Source: an uncultured Parabacteroides sp. (GTDB lineage Bacteria; Bacteroidota; Bacteroidia; Bacteroidales; Tannerellaceae). Taken from it: a DNA stretch of 64,000 bases. How positions within the stretch are numbered: the stretch's first letter is position 1; the number at the start of each line of letters is the position of its first letter. The position numbers and the translations under genes were made by a program. The notes under the pieces are model-generated. The model was not told the DNA's origin and made no database searches. It worked only from the letters and a program-made list of their open reading frames with translations. Below, piece by piece: positions 26,763 to 35,237 of this stretch. The stretch lies in NCBI GenBank assembly GCA_900541965.1, contig UQLN01000007.1, forward strand, positions 58,757 to 122,756. The letters run 5' to 3'.

Positions 26763-28346
26763 CTATTTGATGGTTTGTATTCTGTTATCTGTTCCGGTAT
26801 TGGAAGTCGTAAGCGGGCTGATACTTTTTATATAGTCAGCAACTACCGCTTCCAGAGCTTCTCCTTCTTTCAGTGTTTGTGCCTCTTTAAGCATTGTAAA
26901 ACCATCACCGCCATCTGCAGTGAAGTTATTGACGGCGAGTGTATAGCGTATTGTTTCGTTATCCATATCAATTGATCGGTTTCCTATACGGATTTGGGTA
27001 ACTTTGCTGTCTTCAGGATTAGAGGGATTGTATGTGAAAGAGAACCCGGATATTTGTTCGAATCCTCCGGAAGGTTCCGGTGCTGTACGGACGCTTTGTT
27101 CCAGAATCTTTTTAAGTAATTTTCCGTTTATCTCTTTTATCACCAGATAATTTTCATGCGGGCACATTGCATTGATATTTGCCTGGGTAATATTTCCGAT
27201 GGAAAGGCTACTTTTGATGTTTCCACTGTTGAAAATAGCCAAATCCGTTTTTGCCTGTTTGCGTAATGCATCTGCCAGTAAGTTACCGATAGGCTGTTCG
27301 GAGTTACGTATACCCGGAGTTTCTTCAGTTCCTCTGGTTGCTTGTAATAAAACCTGTGAATAACCTATGACCTCCCCGAATATCCGGTTGACTGTTGCCA
27401 TATAATTTTCTAACAGACGGCTTGTCTTTTTATCACGTTTTCCACTCCGGTGTGCCTGTTCTGCTGTAATCAGCGAGCTTGTCGCACGGTTCATTTTATG
27501 GGCTTGTCTGCCATATTCGATTGTTATCAGGCCGATATTTGCTTCGTAGCAGCCGGAACTTGTAATCAATACGTTTCCGACCTGTTCCGTTGTCGAGATA
27601 TGGTCGTGTCCATCGATGATGATTTGAATATCATTGCCTAATTCTTTAGCTAACTGTTGTGTCTCTTTTCTTCCTACATGAGCCAGGCAGATAATGATGC
27701 GTGCTCCTTGCCGGCGTAAATCTTTAATTGCTTTTCCAGCAGGTTCCGTATAGGATTTAAAATCTAATCCGTTAACATTTTTCTCTCCGGTACTGCTGGG
27801 AGTAGCAGTCGTGGTAAGCCCGAAGAAACCGACGGGGATTCCGTTTATCTGCTTTATAACTGTGGCTGGAAATAGCAAGCTATCATTTGCCTGCCATGAG
27901 ATATTTGCTGCAAGGATATTGAATTTCGCTTTGGATGCCAGTTTTGCCAGTTGGGGCAAGCCATAATTGAAATCATGGTTTCCGGGGACCATAATATCGT
28001 AATTCGCTTTATTCATTAACTCGACAATGCTTTCCCCTTTGAAGTGGTTGGCAACAGGCAGCCCGTGAAAAGTATCTCCGATATCGACAAGCAAAGCTCC
28101 GGGCATGTTTTTCTTTATTGCTGCGATATAATCCATTCCGGCAATAGCTGTGTTTTTATCATCTGTAAAAACTCTTCCATGGGAATCGTTTGTATAGAGT
28201 ATGTGGATAATCGTATTGCCGTTATCAGTCAGCCCTTTATCGGATTTGCATCCAGTAAAGAAGGAAAGAAGTCCCAGGAAAATGAGTATATATACGCTAC
28301 TCAAATTCTTGATAGATTTGGGAGTAATCGAACAGTTAGACACCAA
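26763..28346 (-). CDS. 5'-nucleotidase / metallophosphatase-family lipoprotein (UshA-like)
   Basis: 527 residues with a lipoprotein signal (LLSFFTGC, C33). The N-terminal calcineurin-like metallophosphoesterase domain carries the metal-binding motifs LYTNDSHGR, DIGDTFHG, PGNHDFNYG and DGHDH. The C-terminal 5'-nucleotidase domain (about 330-520) contains NLLADALR and AVNNFTADGGDGF, the substrate-binding loop of the family. It should dephosphorylate nucleotides or similar esters in the periplasm or at the membrane. It leads the operon with the two peptidases, suggesting nutrient scavenging. The start could be a few codons downstream of the one used. Confidence 0.92.
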   Translation of the reverse strand: MVSNCSITPKSIKNLSSVYILIFLGLLSFFTGCKSDKGLTDNGNTIIHILYTNDSHGRVFTDDKNTAIAGMDYIAAIKKNMPGALLVDIGDTFHGLPVANHFKGESIVELMNKANYDIMVPGNHDFNYGLPQLAKLASKAKFNILAANISWQANDSLLFPATVIKQINGIPVGFFGLTTTATPSSTGEKNVNGLDFKSYTEPAGKAIKDLRRQGARIIICLAHVGRKETQQLAKELGNDIQIIIDGHDHISTTEQVGNVLITSSGCYEANIGLITIEYGRQAHKMNRATSSLITAEQAHRSGKRDKKTSRLLENYMATVNRIFGEVIGYSQVLLQATRGTEETPGIRNSEQPIGNLLADALRKQAKTDLAIFNSGNIKSSLSIGNITQANINAMCPHENYLVIKEINGKLLKKILEQSVRTAPEPSGGFEQISGFSFTYNPSNPEDSKVTQIRIGNRSIDMDNETIRYTLAVNNFTADGGDGFTMLKEAQTLKEGEALEAVVADYIKSISPLTTSNTGTDNRIQTIK

Positions 28347-28962
28347 GATATTGTTTTGCTTGTTTATTTAGTGGCTAAATATACAAACTGTTTTTGATAT
28401 TTTATCATATATTTATCCGAAGTCTGTTAAAAATAAAGGCTTAGCTACCTTTACTAACAATAAAACCTGCAGATAAACTTTCAGAATGACAGTTTTCTGG
28501 TTTTATTCCCACCTGTTATTCTTCTTGTGGTTTTCCGGGTATTAGTGAATTTGCTTTACGTAAATAAAATCAATGGATACAAATGGTTCAAATTTTCAGG
28601 AAAGGAAAATATTTTTTCGCTATGAAGAAAAGAAAATTAGGTCCCGTACTTTTTTCGAATAGAAGCTTTGGAAATTTGTTTTTGAGGTGGTCGAGAATAT
28701 TTTCGAGGACGTCATTAATATTCTCGAGGGCGTCATTAATATTTTTGGCCACCTCGAAAACAGATTTTGTAAGGAATACAAAAAAAGAGATTGGGTATCT
28801 ATTTGAGAAAATAGGCAGTCATGATGTTTCAAAGATAAGCATGAATTTTGTTTTTGTTTCATCAAATAGTAAAGAATTTTAAACTACTTTTGTGTTTCTG
28901 AGGATGAAACAGAATATATCTGGTTAAAGAGAACAAATAATACGACTTAAATAATCGAGAGA
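28347..28962. other. 616-base gap with a 21-bp direct repeat and inverted ends
   Basis: No convincing gene. At 28703-28721 and 28724-28742 a 19-bp sequence (TCGAGG-CGTCATTAATAT core) repeats with a 21-bp period. The block is enclosed by GAGGTGG (28684-28690) and CCACCTC (28748-28754). Read on the minus strand without a start, it gives heptads NINDALE, NINDVLE and NILDHLK, like a coiled-coil fragment. The plus-strand frame through here (28583-28882) has low-complexity translation and I do not call it a gene. Confidence 0.6.
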
Positions 28963-30894
28963 ATGAAAAAAACAATTTGGAACACATTCATTGTGTTGCT
29001 AACAATCTCTTTACTATGGGGTTGCTCGAAAGAAGAAGAAAAAGGGGGTGGAACCAAATTAGAAAAGAGCAATGTGAACGGCTCTATTGAGAAGGGTCCG
29101 TTTCTTACCGGTTCTAAAGTAACGCTTTATGAACTGGATGAAAATCTGGAACAAACAGGAAAGAATTTTAAAACGGGGACCATCAATGATAAAGGCGATT
29201 TCTCATTTCCTAAAATGAGTTTATCCAGCCAGTATGTCGAACTGGAAATCAGTGGCTATTTTTATAATGAGATAGAGGGCGATAAATCCGACTCACAGAT
29301 TACATTGAATGCAATTACGGATTTATCGAGTAAGGAAAAAGTTAATGTAAATATTCTGACTCATCTGGAGTATAAACGGGTGAAGGCTTTGGTAGCTGAA
29401 GGAAAAAGTTTTTCTGAAGCAAAGAAACAGGCTGAGAAGGAACTGTTGAAGGTATTTTATATTGCTAAGGAAATAGAAAGTCCTGAGAATATCAGTTTGA
29501 CGGATGGTAATGAGAATGCAGCAGTTCTTCTTGCAATATCTTCTATCGTGTTGTATGATAAGAAAGAAGCCGAATTTTCAGAATTTGCCTCTAAACTGAG
29601 TAATGATTTTGCTGCCGGAGGTACTATAACCGATGTCGCTTTGCTGAATGATATCCGTGAAGCGGGAAAGAATGTGGATGCAGTGGATGTAATGGAAAAC
29701 GTGCAGAAATATTATAAAGAGCAGGGTTCGGAAATTACAGTTAGTAATATTCGTAAATTTATCGATGGCAATGGAGACGGAGTGCTGGACGAAAAAGATG
29801 AAACGATAGAAAATGGCGGACTGGAAGAGAAGCCGAGTGATCAGGTAGCTTCGGAAGAAGTTTTTCAGCATGAAACAGATTTTGCAAATATGTTAGCTGG
29901 CGGTTACTTCTTTGCTTTTGATTATTCTCAACGTATGATAGTCATGGATGCTGTCCGTTGTGGGGAAATTAATAATACCGGATTGAATTTCAAACCGGAT
30001 GATTATCAATTTAGTGAGGCTTGGTTTGCCTCTTACAAAGCAATCCGCATGTTTAATGTGATTATAGAACAAGAGACAAAAACAAATTTCTCTTTTGATG
30101 TGAAACCATATGTAGCAGCAGCCAAAACACTTCGTGCTTTTGTTTATCTGGATATGGTTCAACATTGGGGAGGTGTTCCGTTTGTAACAAAAACAATGCT
30201 TGACAATAATAATCTATTGGTGCCAAGAACTCCTGAAGGAACTATTTTTGGACAACTGCTGTCGGACCTGGATTCTTCAATCAGCGATTTAAAAGAGGAT
30301 GTTGATTTTAGTCAATTAGTGCCAACTAAAGATTTTGCCAATGCGCTTATGGGGACCATTGCCCTTGAAAGAAAGGATTATAATGGAGCTGTTACCTATT
30401 TAAAAAAGATAGTGGACACAGGTAGCAAATATACACTTTGCGGGAAAAGTCCTTCTATTTATCAGGATAAGGCAAATCTTGAAATCATTTTTAGCTTTCA
30501 AAGAGAAAATGTAGCCAATGTTCCATTCTTTAATCAAATAAGTCAGGATGGAGTATTGCACCCAATTTATAGATATACAGGCGTTTTGCTAAATTATGCA
30601 GAAGCATTATGCCGTATAGGCCAGAAAGCGGAAGCAATAGAGGTTATCAATAAGGTTAAACAGTCTATTGGCATGCCTGCGTTACCGGAAACAGTAGATA
30701 ATATTCCAGAGGAAATCGCTTCATTGTGGAAAAATATCATAGGAATGGATTATGGCTATTTTACATTGCTGAAACGGTTGGGGTTAGCAGTCTCTGAGTT
30801 GAAGATTCAGGAATATGAACAACTTTATCCGATTCCGCAAAGAGAAATAGACTTGAATCCTAAATTAGTGCAGAACCCGGGGTATAAGAAATAG
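28963..30894 (+). CDS. Fusion lipoprotein: N-terminal beta/helical domain plus shortened SusD-like domain
   Basis: 643 residues with a lipobox LLWGC (C21). Residues about 40-265 form a separate domain (NGSIEKGPFLTGSKVTLYEL, LSSKEKVNVNILTHLEYKRV) of a type seen in other large Bacteroidetes lipoproteins, ending at an EF-hand/dockerin-like loop DGNGDGVLDEKDE (about 269-281). Residues about 305-643 are SusD-like: FQHETDFANMLAGGYFFAFDY, AAAKTLRAFVYLDMVQHWGGVPFV, LLNYAEALCRIG and a terminal YPIPQREIDLNPKLVQNPGY. The SusD part is roughly 340 residues against the usual 500. No susC gene is adjacent, so it may work with a distant barrel or have a non-transport binding role. Confidence 0.8.
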   Translation: MKKTIWNTFIVLLTISLLWGCSKEEEKGGGTKLEKSNVNGSIEKGPFLTGSKVTLYELDENLEQTGKNFKTGTINDKGDFSFPKMSLSSQYVELEISGYFYNEIEGDKSDSQITLNAITDLSSKEKVNVNILTHLEYKRVKALVAEGKSFSEAKKQAEKELLKVFYIAKEIESPENISLTDGNENAAVLLAISSIVLYDKKEAEFSEFASKLSNDFAAGGTITDVALLNDIREAGKNVDAVDVMENVQKYYKEQGSEITVSNIRKFIDGNGDGVLDEKDETIENGGLEEKPSDQVASEEVFQHETDFANMLAGGYFFAFDYSQRMIVMDAVRCGEINNTGLNFKPDDYQFSEAWFASYKAIRMFNVIIEQETKTNFSFDVKPYVAAAKTLRAFVYLDMVQHWGGVPFVTKTMLDNNNLLVPRTPEGTIFGQLLSDLDSSISDLKEDVDFSQLVPTKDFANALMGTIALERKDYNGAVTYLKKIVDTGSKYTLCGKSPSIYQDKANLEIIFSFQRENVANVPFFNQISQDGVLHPIYRYTGVLLNYAEALCRIGQKAEAIEVINKVKQSIGMPALPETVDNIPEEIASLWKNIIGMDYGYFTLLKRLGLAVSELKIQEYEQLYPIPQREIDLNPKLVQNPGYKK

Positions 30895-31014
30895 GACTTT
30901 ATAAAACATATATCCATTATATTTGTTTTAAACATATATTTTTAATTCTGAGAATTAAGGCTGAGAGGTACTAAGCCTCGTAGTTGCGATACGAAAACGA
31001 AAAACGAGATCAAG

Positions 31015-31980
31015 ATGAAAAAAGGGCTGGTTTATTTCATTTGTGTGTTTGTAATGGGGTTATCCGTATTGACTGCATGCAATAAGGATGAGGAATATAA
31101 TTATCCTATCACCTATCAAGCTAATAATTTCGTTGTTACAGTGAGTGGTGTACCCCTTATCGGCAATGAAGCGGTTCTTACTGAAAATACCCTGACATTG
31201 AAAAATGTGATTCCCGGAGAGCCTGAAGCAGTTGTTACCGTCTCCCGCAGCGGAGATAAATTGACCGGAACCGATGCGAATACATATCGTAAACTGACAT
31301 TGGATGGAACAATATCGGGAGATAAGCTGACCTTGGATGTGGCTATGCAGATAACCGTTCCTTTGGTTGGAAAATGGGGTATAAATTCGATGCTGTTCAC
31401 TTTGGATACGGATAAAGAATATGTGGTATTCGGTTATCCGGAAGCAAAACAGATACCTCCTGCCTTGTTTGCCGGATTGGTGAAGACTACAATAGGAGGG
31501 ATGCTTCCGCTGATTGTGCAAAATATGACTTTGGAGGAAGACGGGAATGTGCTGGTGTCTTATAGCCCCACAATGTCCGGGGCTCCTTTTGTTACTTCTC
31601 CAAAAGGAATGGCAGTATACAATATGTCCGGGAATAAAATCTATATAGCTCCGAATGTCGAGGCTATCGGAAACCTTATCATTAATTCCCTTTTGCAAAC
31701 AAAGAGTACCGGCGGTTCCGTAGATAATATATTAGCGATGCTTATGAGTGCATTTCCTTTGATTATCGACTTGCAAAGCGGACTGCCTAAAGTATATGTA
31801 AATAGGGAGATGATGCTTCCGTATACGGAACTTCTGTCGAAAGTCGTTGTGCTTTTACCTGAGAAATATGCTCAAGTAGGAACAATGATTTCCCAGTTTG
31901 CAACGATTGTGAAAGAAAGCAATGCTGTTGAATTAGGATTTGTTCTCCAACCCTGGCAAGCGGGTATGAGTGCGGATTAG
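31015..31980 (+). CDS. Lipoprotein of unknown function (DUF4925-like)
   Basis: 321 residues with a lipobox SVLTAC (C22). The N-terminal half is beta-rich (NNFVVTVSGVPLIGNEAVLTE, SGDKLTGTDANTYRKLTLDG), the second half more hydrophobic and partly helical. The layout reminds me of small Bacteroidales DUF4925-type lipoproteins, but I am not certain. It lies 120 bases after the SusD-like fusion protein in the same direction; the gap contains no clear terminator, so cotranscription is possible. No enzymatic motif is visible. Confidence 0.6.
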   Translation: MKKGLVYFICVFVMGLSVLTACNKDEEYNYPITYQANNFVVTVSGVPLIGNEAVLTENTLTLKNVIPGEPEAVVTVSRSGDKLTGTDANTYRKLTLDGTISGDKLTLDVAMQITVPLVGKWGINSMLFTLDTDKEYVVFGYPEAKQIPPALFAGLVKTTIGGMLPLIVQNMTLEEDGNVLVSYSPTMSGAPFVTSPKGMAVYNMSGNKIYIAPNVEAIGNLIINSLLQTKSTGGSVDNILAMLMSAFPLIIDLQSGLPKVYVNREMMLPYTELLSKVVVLLPEKYAQVGTMISQFATIVKESNAVELGFVLQPWQAGMSAD

Positions 31981-32101
31981 TCGTCGTTTTTGTTGTTTGA
32001 GCAGTAGATTCTCCCATTTCGGTATATTTACAAATAAACGTATCGGGTATTAATCCTAATTTTACCAGAGGCAGAAGAGTATAGCATAGTAATGTGTCGA
32101 T

Positions 32102-33169
32102 ATGGAGATAAAAAATAAATTGGATAAAATAAGGTATAGGTTAATATTGCCTCCGGTAATATGTTTTATCTTGTATGTCCTGACATTCCTTACAAACAGG
32201 TCGGAACTTGATGCTTATACACCGGAATATCTGAATTCCGTATCTTTTTTGTTTGAGGTTTTATCATCGTTACTGTTTTCTTTTCTGTTTTCCGAACTCT
32301 CTCTGGGTTACAGCCGGTTTATATTCAGGAACTTTACCAATATCAATAGGCCTTATCGTAGCTTGCTGATACATAATGTTTTGTTGTTTGTCCTGAATAA
32401 TATAACCGTATTTTTGTTCGCCTATTTGATAAGTATATTATTGGATGCGGAACCCAATCTTGTGTTTAAGTTTCAACGGTTATATCTGTTTGGCATCATT
32501 TCTACTTTTGTGACAAGCGTTTATGCGAGTGTCTTTTATATAGAGCATCTTGTTTATCTGGAAAAGAAGCGGGAAGAATTGGAATGGAAAGTTCTGAAAG
32601 AGAAAGAACGTGCAGCGCATGCCCAGCTTATCTCTCTGAAATTACAGATAGATCCCCATTTTATGTTTAATAACTTCAGCATTCTTTCGGAATTGATTGA
32701 AGAAGATAAAAAAATAGCGGTGTCCTTTCTGGAAAATCTGTCTAAGGTGTATCGCTATATTATCCAGAACCTGGACCGAACTTTAATAAGTGTAGTTGAG
32801 GAGTTGCATTTTTTGGATGCTTACATATATCTTTTAAAAATAAGGTATGAAAATCTGATAAGGGTGACGATAGACGATGAGTTAAGGAGTTGTAATGGAA
32901 ATCTGCCTCCTGCCGTTTTACAGTTGCTGGTAGAGAATGCCATTAAACACAATGTGGCTTCTCCGGCAAATCCGCTTGTCATTTCTATCAGGAAAGAACA
33001 TCATTCGGTTGTAGTGGAAAACAGGTTGAGTAAGATGAGCACGAAAATACACTCCACCCATCTCGGGCATAAGAATATTATGGAACGTTATTCCATTTTA
33101 TCCGATATGGAGCCGATTATAGAGGAAACAGAAAAATATTATAGGGTGAGTTTGCCCATTTTACACTGA
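32102..33169 (+). CDS. Sensor histidine kinase, LytS-like, four membrane segments
   Basis: 355 residues. Four hydrophobic helices lie at about 14-30, 45-68, 88-114 and 127-152 with little periplasmic sequence, so the signal is probably sensed in the membrane. After a short coiled coil comes the His_kinase motif LQIDPHFMFNN with H186 and the ATPase N box LLVENAIKHN with N279. The C-terminal part lacks an obvious glycine-rich G1 box but keeps LGHKNIMERY, as in short LytS-type kinases. It lies 20 bases before a LytTR regulator and forms a pair with it. Confidence 0.9.
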   Translation: MEIKNKLDKIRYRLILPPVICFILYVLTFLTNRSELDAYTPEYLNSVSFLFEVLSSLLFSFLFSELSLGYSRFIFRNFTNINRPYRSLLIHNVLLFVLNNITVFLFAYLISILLDAEPNLVFKFQRLYLFGIISTFVTSVYASVFYIEHLVYLEKKREELEWKVLKEKERAAHAQLISLKLQIDPHFMFNNFSILSELIEEDKKIAVSFLENLSKVYRYIIQNLDRTLISVVEELHFLDAYIYLLKIRYENLIRVTIDDELRSCNGNLPPAVLQLLVENAIKHNVASPANPLVISIRKEHHSVVVENRLSKMSTKIHSTHLGHKNIMERYSILSDMEPIIEETEKYYRVSLPILH

Positions 33170-33189
33170 ACTTTTAACTTGGACTAATT

Positions 33190-33948
33190 ATGAATATACT
33201 GATTATTGAAGATGAACAACGTAATGCAAACCGCCTCATGCGGATACTTGGAGAATTGAGCCCGGAATATAAAATAGTCGGACATACGACAAGTGTCGTG
33301 GACAGTATAGAATATTTCAGGGAAAATACGGATGTCAGTTTGATATTGGCAGATGTAAGATTGTCGGACGGACTTAGCTTTGAAATATTTAAAGAGGTTA
33401 ATGTTTCTGTTCCCGTTATATTTACCACAGCCTACGATGAATATGCCATTCAGGCTTTTAAATACAATAGTTTTGATTATTTGTTAAAGCCGGTAGTAAA
33501 GGAAGAATTGGAAAATGCACTTAAACGGGTAAAAGAATTTTCAGGGAATAAGACTTCTGATAATGATTTATCCCGTTTGATACAGTATATGGAACGTACG
33601 CAGTTCAAATACCGCTGCCGTTTTCTGTTGCCTTATAGGGATGGTTACAAAATTATCAAGGTGGATGAAATCTTCTATATTTATTCCGAACTGAAAATTA
33701 CAAAGCTGGTATTAACAGATGGGACTACCGAGGCTGTACCTTATACCTTGGAGGAATTGGAAAAACAACTCGATCCTGAATTATTTTTCAGGGCAAACCG
33801 TCAGTTCATAGTTCATATCGACAGTGTGGATAGAGTTGGTAATTATTTTAATTCAAAGTTAAAATTGCATATAAAGCAGCATCCGGATCTTGAAGTTCTG
33901 GTGAGTCGTGAAAAGGCTCCGTTATTCAAAGCCTGGATGGATAAATGA
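33190..33948 (+). CDS. LytTR-family response regulator
   Basis: 252 residues. The receiver keeps E7-D8, D55 (LILADVRLSD), T80 (IFTTAYDEYA) and K100 (YLLKPV). The LytTR domain lies at about 145-250 with FFRANRQFIVHIDSV. It is encoded directly after its kinase and upstream of an RND efflux operon. Control of the efflux genes is plausible from position, but a terminator (33979-34011) separates them and no target site was identified. Confidence 0.92.
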   Translation: MNILIIEDEQRNANRLMRILGELSPEYKIVGHTTSVVDSIEYFRENTDVSLILADVRLSDGLSFEIFKEVNVSVPVIFTTAYDEYAIQAFKYNSFDYLLKPVVKEELENALKRVKEFSGNKTSDNDLSRLIQYMERTQFKYRCRFLLPYRDGYKIIKVDEIFYIYSELKITKLVLTDGTTEAVPYTLEELEKQLDPELFFRANRQFIVHIDSVDRVGNYFNSKLKLHIKQHPDLEVLVSREKAPLFKAWMDK

Positions 33949-33978
33949 CGTATCCTTGAAATCCGGAAAAAACTTTAG

Positions 33979-34011
33979 AAGACACCTTATACCTTTCAGT
34001 GTCTTTTTTTT
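33979..34011 (+). terminator. Rho-independent terminator after the two-component pair
   Basis: AGACAC (33980-33985) pairs with GTGTCT (33999-34004), followed by eight T. It ends the kinase-regulator transcript before the efflux operon. Confidence 0.82.
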
Positions 34012-34135
34012 ACGCTTCGGATAGAATACAACTATTAACCCGTAATATCTGTTATACTTTTACCACGATAATTGACCCGATTGAAAAGTGAAGAAATTTT
34101 AGTAATAACCCGTATCAAACGAAAACAATAAGAAT

Positions 34136-35224
34136 ATGTTGCAAAAAGTATTACCGGGCATTGCTCTATTTTGTATGATAAGTTGTAGCAGTAATAAAAA
34201 TCAAACGGAAGAAGCAAGGCAAGAACTACCGGTACATGGCATTCAGGAAAGAGAAGTAGTAGTGTATAAAAATTTTCCAGTTACGATTGAGGGACAAAAT
34301 GATATCGAAGTGCGTTCGATGGTAACAGGCTATCTGGATAAGATTTATGTGGATGAGGGAGAACAAGTCTCTAAAAATACGCCTCTTTTCAAGATAGACG
34401 ACCGTATTTACAAACAACGTTATAATCAGGCTGAAGCCTTAAGTAAGGTTGCCGCTGCAAAATTGCAAAAAGCTGAAATCGAGTTTACGAATGCGCAGGA
34501 ACTCTTTCGGAACAATGTGATTTCAGAAACGCAGAAAACAACGATTGAAGCGGATTATGCACTTTCGAAAGCGGAATATGAACAGGCGGTTTCTGCTTTG
34601 GATGAAGCAAAAACCGAATTGGAATATACCGTTATCACAGCGGCATCAGACGGTGTGGTCGGTAAAATAGAATACAGGATTGGTGGACGTATCACTCCGG
34701 AAAGCGCAGTGCCCCTCACACAGTTGTCGGATATCCGGAACATCTATACGTTCTTCTTCTTATCGGAAAGAGAATATATGGATTTTATGGAGAATGGTTT
34801 GCTGGAGATAGGAACTCCCATAACGTTGAAAACATCCAATAACCGTCCGTATCCTCATAAAGGTAAAATCAATGCCGTAAATGGCTTGTTCGAGAAAAGG
34901 CAAGGTAATCTTAGGATACGTGCCATTTTCCCTAATGAGGACCAGATACTCCGTTCCGGTACTACCGGCATGGTGGAAATTCCGATGCTTAAAGGAACGC
35001 GCCTCACTGTTCCCAAAAAAGCAATCTTCAAACGACAGAATAAGTATGTCGTTTATAAATTGGATGTTTCGGATGCTTTAAAAGCAACAGTGATAGACGT
35101 AATGGATTATAATGCGGATAATTATATTGTCACTGACGGACTGAGCATAGGTGACAGAGTTTTGGTGTCCGGTCTGGACCGGGTAACCGAGAACGAGGTG
35201 ATTAAACCAATTATGGAAAAATAA
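34136..35224 (+). CDS. RND efflux periplasmic adaptor (membrane fusion protein, AcrA-like)
   Basis: 362 residues with a lipoprotein signal (CMISC, C17). A biotinyl-lipoyl-like half (VRSMVTGYLDKIYVDEGEQV), a helical hairpin (about 90-160, AEALSKVAAAKLQKAEIEF) and the second lipoyl half (YTVITAASDGVVGKIEYRIGG) are followed by a beta-barrel. It bridges the inner-membrane pump and the outer-membrane channel. It is the first gene of a three-gene operon, 13 bases before the pump. Substrate is unknown. Confidence 0.95.
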   Translation: MLQKVLPGIALFCMISCSSNKNQTEEARQELPVHGIQEREVVVYKNFPVTIEGQNDIEVRSMVTGYLDKIYVDEGEQVSKNTPLFKIDDRIYKQRYNQAEALSKVAAAKLQKAEIEFTNAQELFRNNVISETQKTTIEADYALSKAEYEQAVSALDEAKTELEYTVITAASDGVVGKIEYRIGGRITPESAVPLTQLSDIRNIYTFFFLSEREYMDFMENGLLEIGTPITLKTSNNRPYPHKGKINAVNGLFEKRQGNLRIRAIFPNEDQILRSGTTGMVEIPMLKGTRLTVPKKAIFKRQNKYVVYKLDVSDALKATVIDVMDYNADNYIVTDGLSIGDRVLVSGLDRVTENEVIKPIMEK

Positions 35225-35237
35225 TAAAGGAACGGAC

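Noticed and set aside
28583..28882. 99-codon plus-strand open frame with RxSLIF repeats
   Set aside because: The repeat is explained by the 21-bp DNA repeat; low complexity, no homology I recognise, no promoter or operon support.
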